A stretch of DNA of 64,000 nucleotides from Symbiodinium natans (lineage: Eukaryota; Sar; Dinophyceae; Suessiales; Symbiodiniaceae). Numbering within the stretch: the first letter of the stretch is position 1; the number at the start of each line of letters is the position of its first letter. The position numbers were made by a program, and so were the translations under genes. A model generated the notes under the pieces. That model saw only the letters and a program-made list of their open reading frames with translations, was not told the DNA's origin and ran no database searches. Where the stretch lies: positions 417,001-481,000 of the forward strand of contig CAJNDS010001558.1 in assembly GCA_905221605.1 (NCBI GenBank). The letters are read 5' to 3'. Of this stretch, positions 10,870-21,034 are shown piece after piece.

Positions 10870-11475
10870 TCAAACCCGAAACCCCTAAAATCCTGGACTC
10901 CCTAAACCCCAAAAACCCTAAACCTCAAACCCCGAAAAACCCCTAAACCCCCTAAAAACCCTAAACTTATACCCGAAAAAACCCTAAACCCCCTAAACCC
11001 CCTAAACCCCCTAAACCCCCAAAACCCCTAAATCCCAAACCCCCAAACCCCTAAACCCCTAAACCCTAAACCCTAAACGCTAGAACCCCTAAACCCTGAA
11101 TCGCCGAACCCTAAACCCAAACAGGTAAAGATCCAACACCCCTCAAAACCCCTAATAACCTAAGAAAACCAATAACCCAAAACCCCTAAACCCTAAAGCA
11201 CTAGTAACCTAAAAACCCTAAACCCCAAACCCTAAACCCTAAAACCCTAAACCCCTACCCTAAACCCTGAACCCCACACCCCTAAACCCCTAAACCCTAG
11301 ACCCTGAACCCTAAACCAATTAACCCCAAACCCCAGACCCTGAACCCTAAACCCTAAAGCCCTAACCCCCCTCAACCCTGGACCCTACACCCTAAACCTA
11401 AAAACCTAAAAACCGAAAAAACCTATAACCACTCTCAACCCTAAACCCTAAACCCTAAACCCTAAACCCTAAACC
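10870..11475 (-). repeat. long degenerate CCCTAAA array
   Basis: About 600 bases of CCCTAAA-derived units with extra C or A, point changes, and cleaner units at the right end. No gene. Confidence 0.9.
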
Positions 11476-11476
11476 C

Positions 11477-11550
11477 CCTCAAGGCCCCGACGTCGTGGCT
11501 CACTCCCGGGATGGCCTCCACCAGCCGTTCCACGGCCCCCTTGCCCCAAC
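11477..11550 (-). CDS. probable small exon, unknown product
   Basis: Minus strand: after CTCGAG an open frame reads WGKGAVERLVEAIPGVSHDV with strong G/C third positions, ending at TTGAG next to GGGGTTTAGGG, so the following intron would begin inside telomeric repeat. The flanks are CCCTAAA on the left and TTTAGGG on the right. Confidence 0.5.
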
Positions 11551-11559
11551 CTCGAGGGA

Positions 11560-11840
11560 GTTTAGGGTTTAGGGTTTAGGGTTTGGGGTTTGGGGTTTGG
11601 GGTTGGGGGTTTGGGGTTTGGGGTTTGGGGTGTGGGGCTTAGGGTTTGAGATGTAGGGTTTAGGGTTTCGGGGTTTAGGGTTTGGGGCTTGGGTTTAGGG
11701 CTTGGGATCTGTTGTTTAGGGTTCAAGGTTGCTTTGGGCTTGGGTTTTTGGGTTTGAATCTTGTAGCTTAGCCGTAGGCTCGTGAAGGACTTAGGGTCTC
11801 GGGTGGTTGGGGTTAAGGGTTTGTGGCTTGGGGTGCTTAG
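11560..11840 (+). repeat. TTTAGGG/TTTGGGG array, degenerate to the right
   Basis: Clean at the left, decaying into TTGGG-rich sequence. From 11840 to 12110 is unique sequence with an ORF I cannot support, ending in a C run at 12090-12108. Confidence 0.9.
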
Positions 11841-12285
11841 GTTCTGCCCCCCACCTCTCCCCCCCTCCCCCCGAAGGTCGAGCTCGCAAGATCCTGGATG
11901 CCTTTGGCCCTTGACTTCACTCAGCCAGTTTACACCCGAGTGGAATGGATTCAGGCTGTTGCGGCCGTGGCTAGTGACTTGTCAAGATGAGATCTCGCAG
12001 AGTTTGCCGAGAAAAAAAATCGCAAGGTCTGGCAACTTTTTATGTGGGGCCACCGCAGCTGAGAGGCGAGAATGGTTTCTGAACAACTAACCCCCCCCCC
12101 CCCCCCCCTGGCCCTAAACCCTAAACCCTAAGCCCTAAGACCTACGTCTTATAAGCCCTAAGCCCTAAACCCGAAACCCTAAACCCTAGTTTTAAGTTTC
12201 AACCCCACCCCGTACACCAAGGGCTCAGCTTAGGGTTTGGGGGGCTCTCAGGGGAGTCCGGGGCTTAGGGGGGTTCAATTGTTTA

Positions 12286-12391
12286 GTATAGGGTCGGAAC
12301 AATTACGATTAGTATTCCCTTATGGTTTCTTTCTAATTTCACTATAATAATCCCCAAATTCCTATTCTAATTATTTAGGCCCCTATAGTAC
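12286..12391. mobile_element. MITE-like element, family C copy 2
   Basis: Full-length relative of the element in the methyltransferase intron, opposite orientation on the + strand. It shares the right-hand block ending GGCCCCTATAGTA and the left block TATAGGGTCGGAA. Confidence 0.75.
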
Positions 12392-12983
12392 AGGACCTTG
12401 GGTGTCCGGAATTTGGGGTTTGGGTGGTTTGGGGTGTTGAGGTTTTGGGTTTATGTTCGGGGGTTTCGTGTTTCGGGGTGTGGCGGAGTCAAGTACCATT
12501 TTTTATGCCTCATTTATGGGATTGGTGAGGTAAGTGCATGAGTGCTAGCTGTTATGCCGGATGTTTAAAAGGTATTTTTCTTTCTTGCGACGACTTGATC
12601 TCACAGGGAAATGGGTTCAAAGTTTAGGGTTCAGGGTAGCTCAAGAGGCCAGATTCGACCCGTTGATGCCGGCAGCTTGCCCGATTCTTGCGTCAGCCAT
12701 AACTGCACTGCTGCAACACAAAAGCTTGCCAGCTTACATGTTCTTAGTAGGGAATTAGAGAACTAGGTAGGTCCCCCAAATCCCAACTGATTATACAGCA
12801 ACACACATCTTGAGCTGGTGGCTTGCAGGTATGTGCCGTACCTGGGACGTGCAGAGCTGTGTAGTGACTGCTGGCACTAGTGTGACTACAACTGCGGTGC
12901 TTTCTTGTACCTGTGCCAACAGTAGTACTCAAGGAGCCGGTAAATAGAACTTGGATTTTGGGGCAGGGTCAACTTCGATCAGT

Positions 12984-13217
12984 ATGGCCATAAGGGATTT
13001 AGATGGGCATCTTATTAAGCAGCTCAGACGAGGGCGGAGGGTGCTTTTAGCAGATCTTGCGCAACCTGTTTATAGTGAACAAAGGCTGATGGTCGATGAA
13101 CTCATCATGGCTTGTTTCGCTACACTGAGCAAGCGTCTAAGACATGCATGGAGAAGGGTCCCCACTGCACTCCACAACATTGTGAAAGAGACCCGCCTTG
13201 CTTTTCTTCGGCGCTAA
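12984..13217 (+). CDS. small ORF or terminal exon, unknown product
   Basis: 77 codons from ATG to TAA; the frame stays open about 11 codons further upstream, so an upstream exon is possible. The product is basic and mainly helical (HLIKQLRRGRRVLLADLAQP, ending LHNIVKETRLAFLRR). It lies in a 600-base stretch almost free of telomeric repeat. Codon use is less G/C-biased than in neighbouring exons. No family recognised. Confidence 0.4.
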   Translation: MAIRDLDGHLIKQLRRGRRVLLADLAQPVYSEQRLMVDELIMACFATLSKRLRHAWRRVPTALHNIVKETRLAFLRR

Positions 13218-13248
13218 AACCGCAATGAGCTGCGCGCACTCAACCAGC

Positions 13249-13331
13249 TAAACCCTAAACCCTAAACCCTAAACCCTAAACCCTAAACCCTAAACCCTAA
13301 ACCCTAAACCCTAAACCCTAAACCCTAAACC
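13249..13331 (-). repeat. CCCTAAA array between 7-base direct repeats
   Basis: Eleven to twelve perfect units. AACCAGC occurs at 13242-13248 and at 13328-13334. Part of the second copy overlaps the repeat itself, so the duplication is suggestive only. Confidence 0.85.
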
Positions 13332-13584
13332 AGCACGAAACTTGTAGCTCCCATCCAGGGCTTGGGGATGCCGAAATCCTTTAGGGTTTGGGGTTTAAGG
13401 CTCCCCTTCTGTGGAGGCCCCCACTCTTAAACAACCCCCTTTCCTTAAACACCTTCAAGTAGAAACACGACATCGCCCAAGCTCTGCCGCTAAAGCCTAA
13501 AGCCCAAAACCCCAACTCCCCAAATCCCAAACAAGTCCCACACCACCAAACCCCCAACAAGCCTCGAAACCCCAAATAACCGAA

Positions 13585-13700
13585 ACCCTAAACCCTAAAC
13601 CACCCTAAACCCTAAACCCTAAACCCTAAACCCTAAACCCTAAACCCTAAACCCTAAACCCTAAACCCTAAACCCTAAACCCTAAACCCTAAACCCTAAA
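13585..13700 (-). repeat. CCCTAAA array
   Basis: About 16 near-perfect units. From 13700 to 14290 is unique DNA with AT-rich AATAATAAC stretches and no convincing gene. Confidence 0.95.
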
Positions 13701-14296
13701 GGGCTCTGCTGAGCTGGGACTCCAGCCACCAGCTCGCGCCCGCTGCTCTCTCGCGGTTCGAAGGGGTTCGTTGGCACCTGGGCTGTTCTTTCACTTGGGG
13801 TTTGGGGAAGAAGTATTTATGTATGGCATTCCGAAAACTATAGTATCTTTTTGGGGGGGTACTAATAAGAATGCAAATAAATAATAGCTAACAACCAAGA
13901 ATAATAACTAATGATAATAACTAGTAAGAAGAAGAAGAATACTAAATAACAATGACAATAAGAAGAAGAAGACCAAGAACATGTGGGCCTTTCTGCTTAG
14001 GGTACCCCGAAAGGGACACCCCCCCCCACCTGAATCGAGAGGCTCGGCCGGGTTCACTTCTTCAGGGGCTTTGTGTCATGCTGAGGGTGAACAAGCTGGA
14101 GTTGAGGCTTTCGGTTTTGGGTTTAGGGTTTAGGGTTTAGGGTTATTTAGGGTTTAGGGGCGAATGAAGCCCCGTCAGCAATGGTTGCTGTCACTAACTA
14201 ACGCCGGGGCTCTGGCTGTTTGGGTGGCCTCGTGAACAGCCAGCCTGGATTTTTTAGGGTTTTGGGGCTTAGGGTTTTGGGGCTTAGAGGTTTAGG

Positions 14297-14318
14297 GGGG
14301 GGGGGGGGGGGGGGGGGC
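14297..14318 (+). repeat. poly-G run
   Basis: Homopolymer of about 22 G. The unique DNA from 14320 to 14675 has open frames on both strands (for example minus-strand DDSNGLEGAMIGLGKLIHLR), but nothing I can assign. Confidence 0.9.
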
Positions 14319-14742
14319 TTCTCGTAAGATTCTGCTCCTCGGACCTCCATGATCCTCCATGTACACAATTGTGGACGCCAGTCGGAAAACCCCCCAATTA
14401 TGTCGTAGATGGATAAGCTTACCTAGTCCAATCATCGCCCCCTCCAGTCCGTTTGAATCGTCATGCTTGCTATTTGTTTCAAGTGGGGCTGTCGGCTTCA
14501 CAACTTCACGATACCTCATGGTTTGTATGCTCATCGCTGTGTCTTTTCTATGTTTCTTTCTTGGCCGGCGGCAATTTCATACGCTGGTCGCAATCGGCAG
14601 TCTCGAAGGAGAGAGAGGGAGAGGGAGCCAGAGGGGGCGAGGGTCTGGGAATCTGCTTAGAGCTTGCACTACTAAACTCTAAACTTGGGGGGGCGCTCTA
14701 CCATGCTTTGCTGTGGTGATTACGTGGCATGCCGGGCGGCCA

Positions 14743-14952
14743 CTGATACGCTGAACGGGTGGCTGCTGATACGCTAAACGGCGGCTTCTGATACGCTGAA
14801 CGGTGGCTCCTGATACGCTGGACGGGTGGCTACTGATAGGCCTGATACGCTGTACAGCAGGGATGTATATCATTACACAACGGCCACTGATACGCCACTG
14901 ATACCTCCCATCGAATACAGTGATACGCTTCAAGCGTCCAGGGGATACGCAC
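14743..14952 (+). repeat. left iteron array, CTGATACGC
   Basis: Copies start at 14743, 14766, 14788, 14810, 14833 (degenerate) and 14842, with weaker copies to about 14950. The first four are spaced 22-23 bases, about two helical turns, which suits a repeated protein-binding site. The next 340 bases are AT-rich with no supported gene. Confidence 0.85.
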
Positions 14953-15289
14953 TGGTACGTTTCAAATATTGATTTGATTATGGAAGGATTGAGTCTTGGC
15001 TGCGCACGGTACCGCTTATGTTTAAGCAAAGGAGGCTTATCCACAGATCACACACGAAATCACAAAATTGAACTTTCCGGTTGGAAAAGTTGTACTTCAA
15101 TTACAATTACAATTTGCAGTTTACAATTCACGTTATCAGTCCGTGTTGCAGGACATACAGTGCCTCGGATGTTTTCAGCGTGGCACCAGTAGAGATAAAC
15201 AACTTAGTAAACTCTTAGTAAAATTCGTAAACTAGTAAGGTGACAAGAGGATGGAAAGAATATTGAAGAACATGAGACATTTTTGCGTT

Positions 15290-15450
15290 TAGGGCCTAGG
15301 GCCTAGGGTTTAGGGTTAGGGTTTAGGGTTTTAGGGTTTAGGGATTAAGGTTTTGGGTGTAGGGTGTAGGGTTTAGGGTTTAGGGCTTAGGGTGTAGGGT
15401 TTCGAGTTTAGGATTTAGGGCTTAGGGCGTAGGGTTTAGGGTTCTTTTAC
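15290..15450 (+). repeat. telomeric array inside the TIR element
   Basis: Degenerate TTTAGGG/GTAGGG/CCTAGGG units. From 15450 to 15840 the sequence is unique, with ORFs on both strands that resemble nothing I know. Confidence 0.9.
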
Positions 15451-15842
15451 ATGTTTAAAGTTTTAAAGGATTTTTCTCAGCCAATGGGTCAATAGTATTC
15501 AATACTGTCCTCCTGAATCAGGAGTCTCGAAAAACAAAAACAAACGCCAATAACAGATGGAAATAAAATACACGTGGAAAACCTGAAAACATGAAACAAA
15601 TGCAAAGTTGCCTTACCAAAATTCTTCTCTCTGCTGCTGGTATGACCGCCAGATGTCTCCACAACAAAACCAAAACACTTCCCAAAGAAGAACCCGCAAA
15701 GCCCCCACAAGGCGTGCCAGGACAGGCCCGGAGGCGCATCAGGATGAGGCCTGCAGGAGGCGAGCTGGGGCCCCGACCAGGCCCGCGACACGGACCACAA
15801 AACGCCGGGCAGAAGGCGCGGAAGGCGTAACGGGCGGGCTTT

Positions 15843-16200
15843 CGGGGCGTATCAGGCGGGGCCCGGGACGCGTATCAGGCGGGGGCCCGGGGCGTATCAG
15901 ACGGGGCCCGGGAGGCGTATCAGGCGACGGGCCCGGGCGCGTATCAGAAATGGAGCCGGAGAGGCCGGGGAGGCGTATCAGAAGGGTCCGGGGCGTATCA
16001 GAAGAGGACGGTCCATTTCTGATACGTCTCCCGCCTCTCCGGCTCCATTTCTGATACGCCCCCCTTGCCTCTCCTGATACGCCCCGGGGGCCCCCGCCTG
16101 ATACGCCCCGCGGGCCCCGCCTGATACGCCCCGTGGGCTCCGCCTGATACGCTTCCGGGCCCCGCCTGATACGCCTCCCGGGCCTCTCCTGGTACGCCTC
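15843..16200. repeat. central palindrome of CTGATACGC iterons
   Basis: The left arm has about seven GCGTATCAG copies separated by GGCCCGGG-type spacers. The right arm, from 16015, has about seven CTGATACGCC copies with complementary spacers. The ATTTCTGATACG and GCCTCTCCGGCTCC blocks recur on both arms. Period 22-24 bases, as in the terminal arrays. Long ORFs here (VSGGARG, IRRGP) are repeat artefacts. Confidence 0.85.
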
Positions 16201-16522
16201 CGGGCCTTTCCGGGTGAGCATGCTGGCACGCCTGTCTGGCCCCTGACGCGCTTCCCGGGCCCTCTCCTGGCACGCCTTCCGGGCCCATCTCGGGAGGTGT
16301 TTTGGTAGCTGTCCCTGTTAGCATCATGCGTTCTGGCGGCTCTTCTTTACTAACTTTTTCCGATTCCATCGGCACCCAACCCCTTGGTATTAAACAAAAA
16401 ACTTACTTTAAACTTTAAACTTAATTAACGTTAAACTTGTCATCATAGTCGCAGAAAGCAACATTACTAAAGTTACTGAAATTAAAATTGTTTGCTGCGC
16501 GCTGCACTTCGCTAACGAACTC

Positions 16523-16963
16523 ATGCCAGTCTTCGACGCAGGGACGTTTTGCTCTGGCACAGATGGAGCCACGCTCGTCTGGCACGGCTTCTTCGAGGCA
16601 TGTCGCTCGCGGTATGGCCACGTGTTGTCCATTTCGCATCGTTTCTCATGTGAAAGCGACAACGCCAAACGCAACTTTTTGCTGGATGTGTTCCCGGACA
16701 TGGAGCACATGTTTCCAGATGCGTTGCAAATGTTCCAGGATAGGTGTCCGAACAATAAAGGTTGCTTGGTAGATGTGGCGGGCGCCACCGTCGTCGCCGC
16801 TGGATTTCCAGGGACAGCAGCCACCTACGTTCACCGAATTACTGAGCAACAGCGGCGCATGCGGAAGGGCGTCGGTCTGCAGACCAAACTTCACAAATGC
16901 CACACGTCCATGGCAGTTGGCACTTTCAGTCCTCTGAGCCGAAGGCCTGCGTCATATCGTTAG
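16523..16963 (+). CDS. DNA cytosine-5 methyltransferase-like fragment
   Basis: 146 codons from ATG. The frame is open for at least 30 codons upstream with no stop, so the start is uncertain. Residues 4-12 (FDAGTFCSGTD) resemble motif I of cytosine-5 DNA methyltransferases, the SAM-binding FxGxG region in its CSGTD form. Then come FSCESDNAKRNFLLDVFPDM and a MFPDA block as in eukaryotic Dnmt proteins, and VVAAGFPGTAATY at the position of motif IV, normally GFPC. The catalytic cysteine is Gly here, and later motifs VI, VIII and X are not recognisable, so this is a partial and probably inactive copy. It lies between the central palindrome and the right iteron array. Dnmt genes carried by mobile elements are known from dinoflagellate retrotransposons; here the carrier has DNA-transposon-like ends. 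Confidence 0.6.
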   Translation: MPVFDAGTFCSGTDGATLVWHGFFEACRSRYGHVLSISHRFSCESDNAKRNFLLDVFPDMEHMFPDALQMFQDRCPNNKGCLVDVAGATVVAAGFPGTAATYVHRITEQQRRMRKGVGLQTKLHKCHTSMAVGTFSPLSRRPASYR

Positions 16964-17102
16964 TGTGATAATGAATTACTAGCTAAGCTAAGTTGGCTAA
17001 AGCCCGACAACATATGGTTAGTCATTCATAATTAGTCTAACAAGTACGCACGCGAGAGAGCCTCATAAGCGCATGAAAGCAGACCCGCTTCAGCCCCACA
17101 GC

Positions 17103-17300
17103 GCATCACAAGCGTATCCGTACCAGCACCCCAAACGCCAAAAACGTATTAGCAGCGTATCGGTAACAGCCCCGCAGCGTATCAGCAGCGTATCGGCACC
17201 AGCCCCGAAGCGTATCAGAAGCATATCGGCACCAGCCCCGAAGCGTATCAGAAGCGTATCGGTGACCAGCCCCGAAGCGTATCAGAAGCGTCTCGGTGAC
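17103..17300 (-). repeat. right iteron array, GCGTATCAG
   Basis: Inverse orientation to the left array. Alternating GCGTATCAG and GCGTATCGG copies form 40-base double units with spacer ACCAGCCCCGAA. The DNA after the element, 17373-17700, is unique with nothing recognised. Confidence 0.85.
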
Positions 17301-17822
17301 CTCCAAAACCCATGAAAACTCCGCACAGCAGAGACGCCAAAAGCATGGTAGAGCGCCCCCCCAACTCTAAACTCTGCAGATGCTTGATGGTGACTTCTCG
17401 GGAACTATGGGTCCAGGCTCCATGAATGGCCCCCACTCTGTCTCTGCAGTCTGCATCATTGCTAGGGTCTGCGGGAGGCTTCCAGGAATCTAGCGATGAA
17501 AGCTCCGGCTGATCTTCCCGAAGCCCCGAAGCCCCTTAGTCGAAACCCAAAACTCTAATCCGTAAACCCCAAGCCCTTCACTGTAACAAGTCTAAACCAC
17601 CCTTTTTAGACACTTCTCATCCTTTGAGCCCAGAAGACCATGAAGGGCTCCGACCCGCACAGATCTTGTTCAAGCACAGGCGGATGAAGGTTCAGGGTTA
17701 GAGGTTTAGGGTTTAGGGTTTAGGATTCAGGGTTTAGGGTTCAGGGTGTAGGGTTTAGGGTTGAGGGATCATGTGGCACGCCTTTCCATAAAGCTGGGGA
17801 GTTCCAGGTCCCCAAATCCTGG

Positions 17823-17913
17823 AGGGATGTTCCCCCTTATACAAACAGTCCTTAATCGGGATTGCCGTACCCCCTATCACAACCCATATTAACGACTGTT
17901 AGTACATCCCAAC
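17823..17913. mobile_element. MITE-like element, family A copy 3
   Basis: Left end GGGATGTTCCCCCTTATAC, middle GCCGTACCCCCT, right end GTTAGTACATCCCAACC with part of the right terminal repeat lost. The flanks are degenerate telomeric repeat. Confidence 0.65.
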
Positions 17914-18357
17914 CTAAACCCTGCAACCCCAAAGGAAGTGTTTTCGCGGTGGCCATGCCGCCTTACTGCTAATCCCAAAACCCTCGAAAACCCCGAAAAA
18001 AACCCTGAAACCTTGAAACCCCTGAAACCCCTGAAGCCCTGAAGCCCTGAAACTCTGACACCCGGCGCCTCATTGCCAGCCTTGCCATCTCCACTGTATC
18101 TTGTGGGCCAAGATCCACATCTTCGGGAGGCGCCTCGGCACACCCCCCGATACGGGCTTTAGGGGCTTTAGGAGCTGCGGTTGAGAGTTTAGGGTTTGAG
18201 GAGTTGCGGACGGTTTAGGATTTATAGCTTGGAGCACATATATCCCTAAGCCCAGCGCCCGAAACCCTGGGCCTCCGCAATGCTGCTTCGGAAGGTGCTG
18301 GCCCTAAGCCCTAAACCCTACACCCTACACCCTAAACCCTAAACCCTCACCCCTAAA

Positions 18358-18429
18358 CCCCGCCCAGGCCCCCCCGCCGCGATCAGCAGCACCCTCTCGC
18401 CGATGTAAGGAAGGGGATGGTACTGATAC
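18358..18429 (-). CDS. probable small exon, unknown product
   Basis: Minus strand: acceptor CAGCATAG, then YQYHPLPYIGERVLLIAAGG, ending against a GGGGTTTAGGG donor. Good codon bias; hydrophobic strand-like segment. No family recognised. Confidence 0.5.
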
Positions 18430-18760
18430 CTATGCTGGGCAAGTCGGATGCAAGGTTCGCTTCTTCGGAAGGGTGCTCCCTAAACCCTAAACCCTACGCC
18501 CTTAACCCTAAGCCTGAACCCTAAGCCTTTCTGCTGAGGACGAAGGGTTTAGGGTCTAAGGTTTAGGGTTTAGGGTTGTCGCTGTCTCGATTGCCTGGGC
18601 CCTACCACCATAGACTATCAACAGCAGCCACGACAGTAAGGCTCCCTAAGCCCCTACACCGTCTGAACCTTAAACCTTCTTTGTGTTTTTGTCATTGGCC
18701 CTCCGCCATAGTAAAACCCAAACGTCCCCAACATCAAACCATTACTGCAAGTCGAGTGCA

Positions 18761-18820
18761 ATGGCCCAAGGCCCCAGCTTCTTCCGCGTGTCCACCGGGA
18801 AAAGCCTGCAAAATGTGAAG
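18761..18820 (+). CDS. possible first exon, unknown product
   Basis: ATG followed by MAQGPSFFRVSTGKSLQNVK, then a purine-rich GAGAGA tract. The minus strand is also open, so the call is tentative. Confidence 0.35.
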
Positions 18821-19099
18821 AGAGAGAGAGAGAGAGAGCGTAGACTAATCGATCCGATTCTATCTTATGCAGTACCAAAACTTACACCCCTAAACCCTAA
18901 CCCTAAACCCTAAACCCTAAACCCTAAATCAACCTTAAACCACGCAGATGGCTTGTGAGGCCCAGGCAGGGCGATGTCCAGCAATGGTCCATGCCATAGC
19001 TGCAAGGCCTCGGGGCCCAGCATGCAGAAGTCAAGTCATCACGGGGTTTAGGGTTTAGGGTTTAGGGTTTAGGGTCTGGGGTTTAGGGTTTAGGGTTTA

Positions 19100-19193
19100 G
19101 GGTGTAGGAGCATTCGGGTGGAGAGTCTAGCCCGAAGGGCCCATGTACCCATATAGTACACAGTTGGGCCCTCAAGCTGCTGCTTTGGAACCC
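19100..19193 (-). CDS. possible exon beside a family G MITE
   Basis: Minus strand: after GGTTCCAAAG an open frame reads QQLEGPTVYYMGTWALRARL and runs into telomeric sequence. It begins just inside the MITE at 19202-19325. Product unknown. Confidence 0.35.
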
Positions 19194-19201
19194 CGTTAAG
19201 G

Positions 19202-19325
19202 ACATGAAGCAGGGCTTCTATTTCTGTTTTTGGTGAGTGTATATAAGGCTCCTTCTCAATATTGGTGAGTGTATATACTTGGTGTCCTTTTAGGGGTACA
19301 AGAAATGTAAGCCCTACTTCACATG
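19202..19325. mobile_element. MITE-like element, family G copy 1
   Basis: Ends ACATGAAGCAGGG and, inverted, CCATGTGAAGTAGGGC; the inside has two GGTGAGTGTATATA blocks. An outer imperfect inverted repeat (GGGCCCATGTACCCATAT on the left) surrounds it. Homologous to 55125-55250 and 56472-56600. Confidence 0.75.
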
Positions 19326-19819
19326 GGTACATGGACCCTTTGGGAAGGGCTTTGGGATTTAGGGGGTTCGAGCGCGCGCGCCACTAGGCGGGACGTTTGG
19401 CATGGTGCATGCCTTGGGTTCAATCCTACACTCTGAACTCTAAACCCTAAACCCTGAACCCTAAACCCTAAACTCTAAACCCTAATAGCCAAATCTTCCG
19501 GCCCAATATCCCTACTGTTGCCCCGACCCCGGATGGAGAAGTAAGAACGAAAGGCTCCTAAAGTATAGACAAAGTATACCCGGTTCGAATCTAAGGTTTA
19601 CAAAGGTGACTTAACCCTAAAAAACGGAATGCGGGTACTAGTTCCAGAAACCCTTGAACCAAACCCGACACCCTACGCCCTTGAAAGAAAGCCCAAACCC
19701 TAACCCTAAACCCTGAACCCTGAACATAAAAAGACAGAGAGGCACCCTCATCCTACTAACCTAAACCATGAGAGCCGTGTCTCGAATACTATGTAATGCT
19801 TAAACTAGGTTGGCCCTCG

Positions 19820-19995
19820 GGTTAGGGTTTAGGGTTTAGGGTTTAGGGTTTAGGGTTTAGGGTTTAGGGTTTAGGGTTTAGGGTTTAGGGTTTAGGGTTT
19901 AGGGTTTAGGGTTTAGGGTTTAGGGTTTAGGGTTTAGGGTTTAGGGTTTAGGGTTGAGGGTTGAGGGTTTAGGGTTTAGGGTTTAGGGTTTAGGG
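19820..19995 (+). repeat. TTTAGGG array between 9-base direct repeats
   Basis: About 25 units, mostly perfect. TGGCCCTCG occurs immediately before (19811-19819) and immediately after (19996-20004). Confidence 0.95.
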
Positions 19996-20305
19996 TGGCC
20001 CTCGAAATGCTTTGAATCTGTTACCAAGCAATCACAGTGAGGGCAAATGTTGAAAGTAATCCCATGTCCCAGCTGGTCTAGTTCGCCCCCTTCAACGAGC
20101 CGAACCCTGCACCCAAAACCCCTCATCCAAAACCCTCAATCCCTTACAAGCCCTAAACACCCTACATGCCCTAAACCCTAAACCCCAAACCCCAAACCCC
20201 AAACCCTAAACCCCAAACCTGATAAACCCTAAACCCCAAACCCTAAACCCCTAACCCTAGACCCCAGACCCTAAACACAAAAGCCCCCCAGTGCCCTCCT
20301 GATTA

Positions 20306-20374
20306 AGGTGCAAACTTCCAGGTCCACGGTGATGCGGTGACCGACAAGTATGGTCCGGGGTCTGCACGCAGGGC
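20306..20374 (+). CDS. probable small exon, unknown product
   Basis: Plus strand after ATTAAG: GANFQVHGDAVTDKYGPGSA, then a stop formed by the first telomeric TTTAGGG. CCCTAAA lies to the left and TTTAGGG to the right. No family recognised. Confidence 0.45.
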
Positions 20375-20687
20375 TTAGGGTTTAGGGTTTTAGGGTTTAC
20401 AGTTTAGGGCTTCGGGTTTAGGGTTGTTGGGGTTTAGGGTTTAGGGTTTTTGGGGTTTAGGGTTTATGATTTAAAAACTCTTGGCTTAACTCTGCCTTAT
20501 GCTGGATTGTGAAGCATTCCTCGGACTTGCATGATGGGCATTCGCACAATAAACACATGGTTCCTAAACAAGGTGTTTGCGCGCCATGTGTCGTGTTTCT
20601 CGCTTAAGGTTCCTTTCGCGAATCCTAGACCCTAAACCCTAAACCCGAAACCCTAAACCCCAAACCCTAAACCCTAAACCCTTGCAA

Positions 20688-20772
20688 AGAAGCAACAGGG
20701 CCCAGTCGGCCGGCTGCTGTGACCACGGGCCACAGCAGCAAGAAACATGAGCTCCGCGTAGCACTCGATATA
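20688..20772 (-). CDS. probable small exon, unknown product
   Basis: Minus strand: CYAELMFLAAVARGHSSRPT, continuing GPCCFFA up to AAGGGTTTAGGG, so the next intron would start in telomeric repeat. Alternative internal donor CGTG/GTCACA. Confidence 0.45.
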
Positions 20773-21034
20773 AGAATTTGGTCAGCATGTGGTGGGGTTT
20801 AGGGTTTAGGGTTTAGGGTTTAGGGTTTAGGGTTTAGGGTTTAGGGTTTAGGGTTTAGGGTTCAGGGTTCAGGGTTGAGGGTTTCGGGTTTAGGGTTTCA
20901 TTTATGAAGTCTTGGAACCGCATCTGGTCGCGCATTCGGCACACATGGGTCAGGGCCTCCCCTCATCTAGTACGTGCCTCGTATTTCTCGGCACCACGCT
21001 AGTATAAGGGTGTGAACTTATTAGACTAGGGTAG

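Larger units (their letters stand above)
14685..17364. mobile_element. TIR element with iterons and a Dnmt-like ORF
   Basis: A 2680-bp unit with 25-base perfect terminal inverted repeats (14685-14709 and 17340-17364, beginning TTGGGGGGGCGCTCTACC). CTCTAAAC is duplicated directly outside both ends (14677-14684 and 17365-17372). Both ends carry inverted arrays of CTGATACGC, and a central palindrome carries the same motif. Inside are a telomeric array (about 15290-15450) and a cytosine methyltransferase-like frame; no transposase is visible. Eight-base duplications fit hAT or Kyakuja-Dileera-Zisupton type DNA transposons. AA/TT ambiguity at the ends also allows a 10-base duplication, as in Mutator-like elements. 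It is probably a non-autonomous or decayed copy. Confidence 0.8.

Noticed and set aside
10483-10905. Gly-rich and Pro-rich ORFs up to 136 codons
   Set aside because: They arise from the G-run minisatellite, in all frames and on both strands.
15739-16375. ORFs rich in GVSGGARG, IRRGP and YQERPG
   Set aside because: They translate the iteron palindrome in several frames on both strands; composition follows the repeat.
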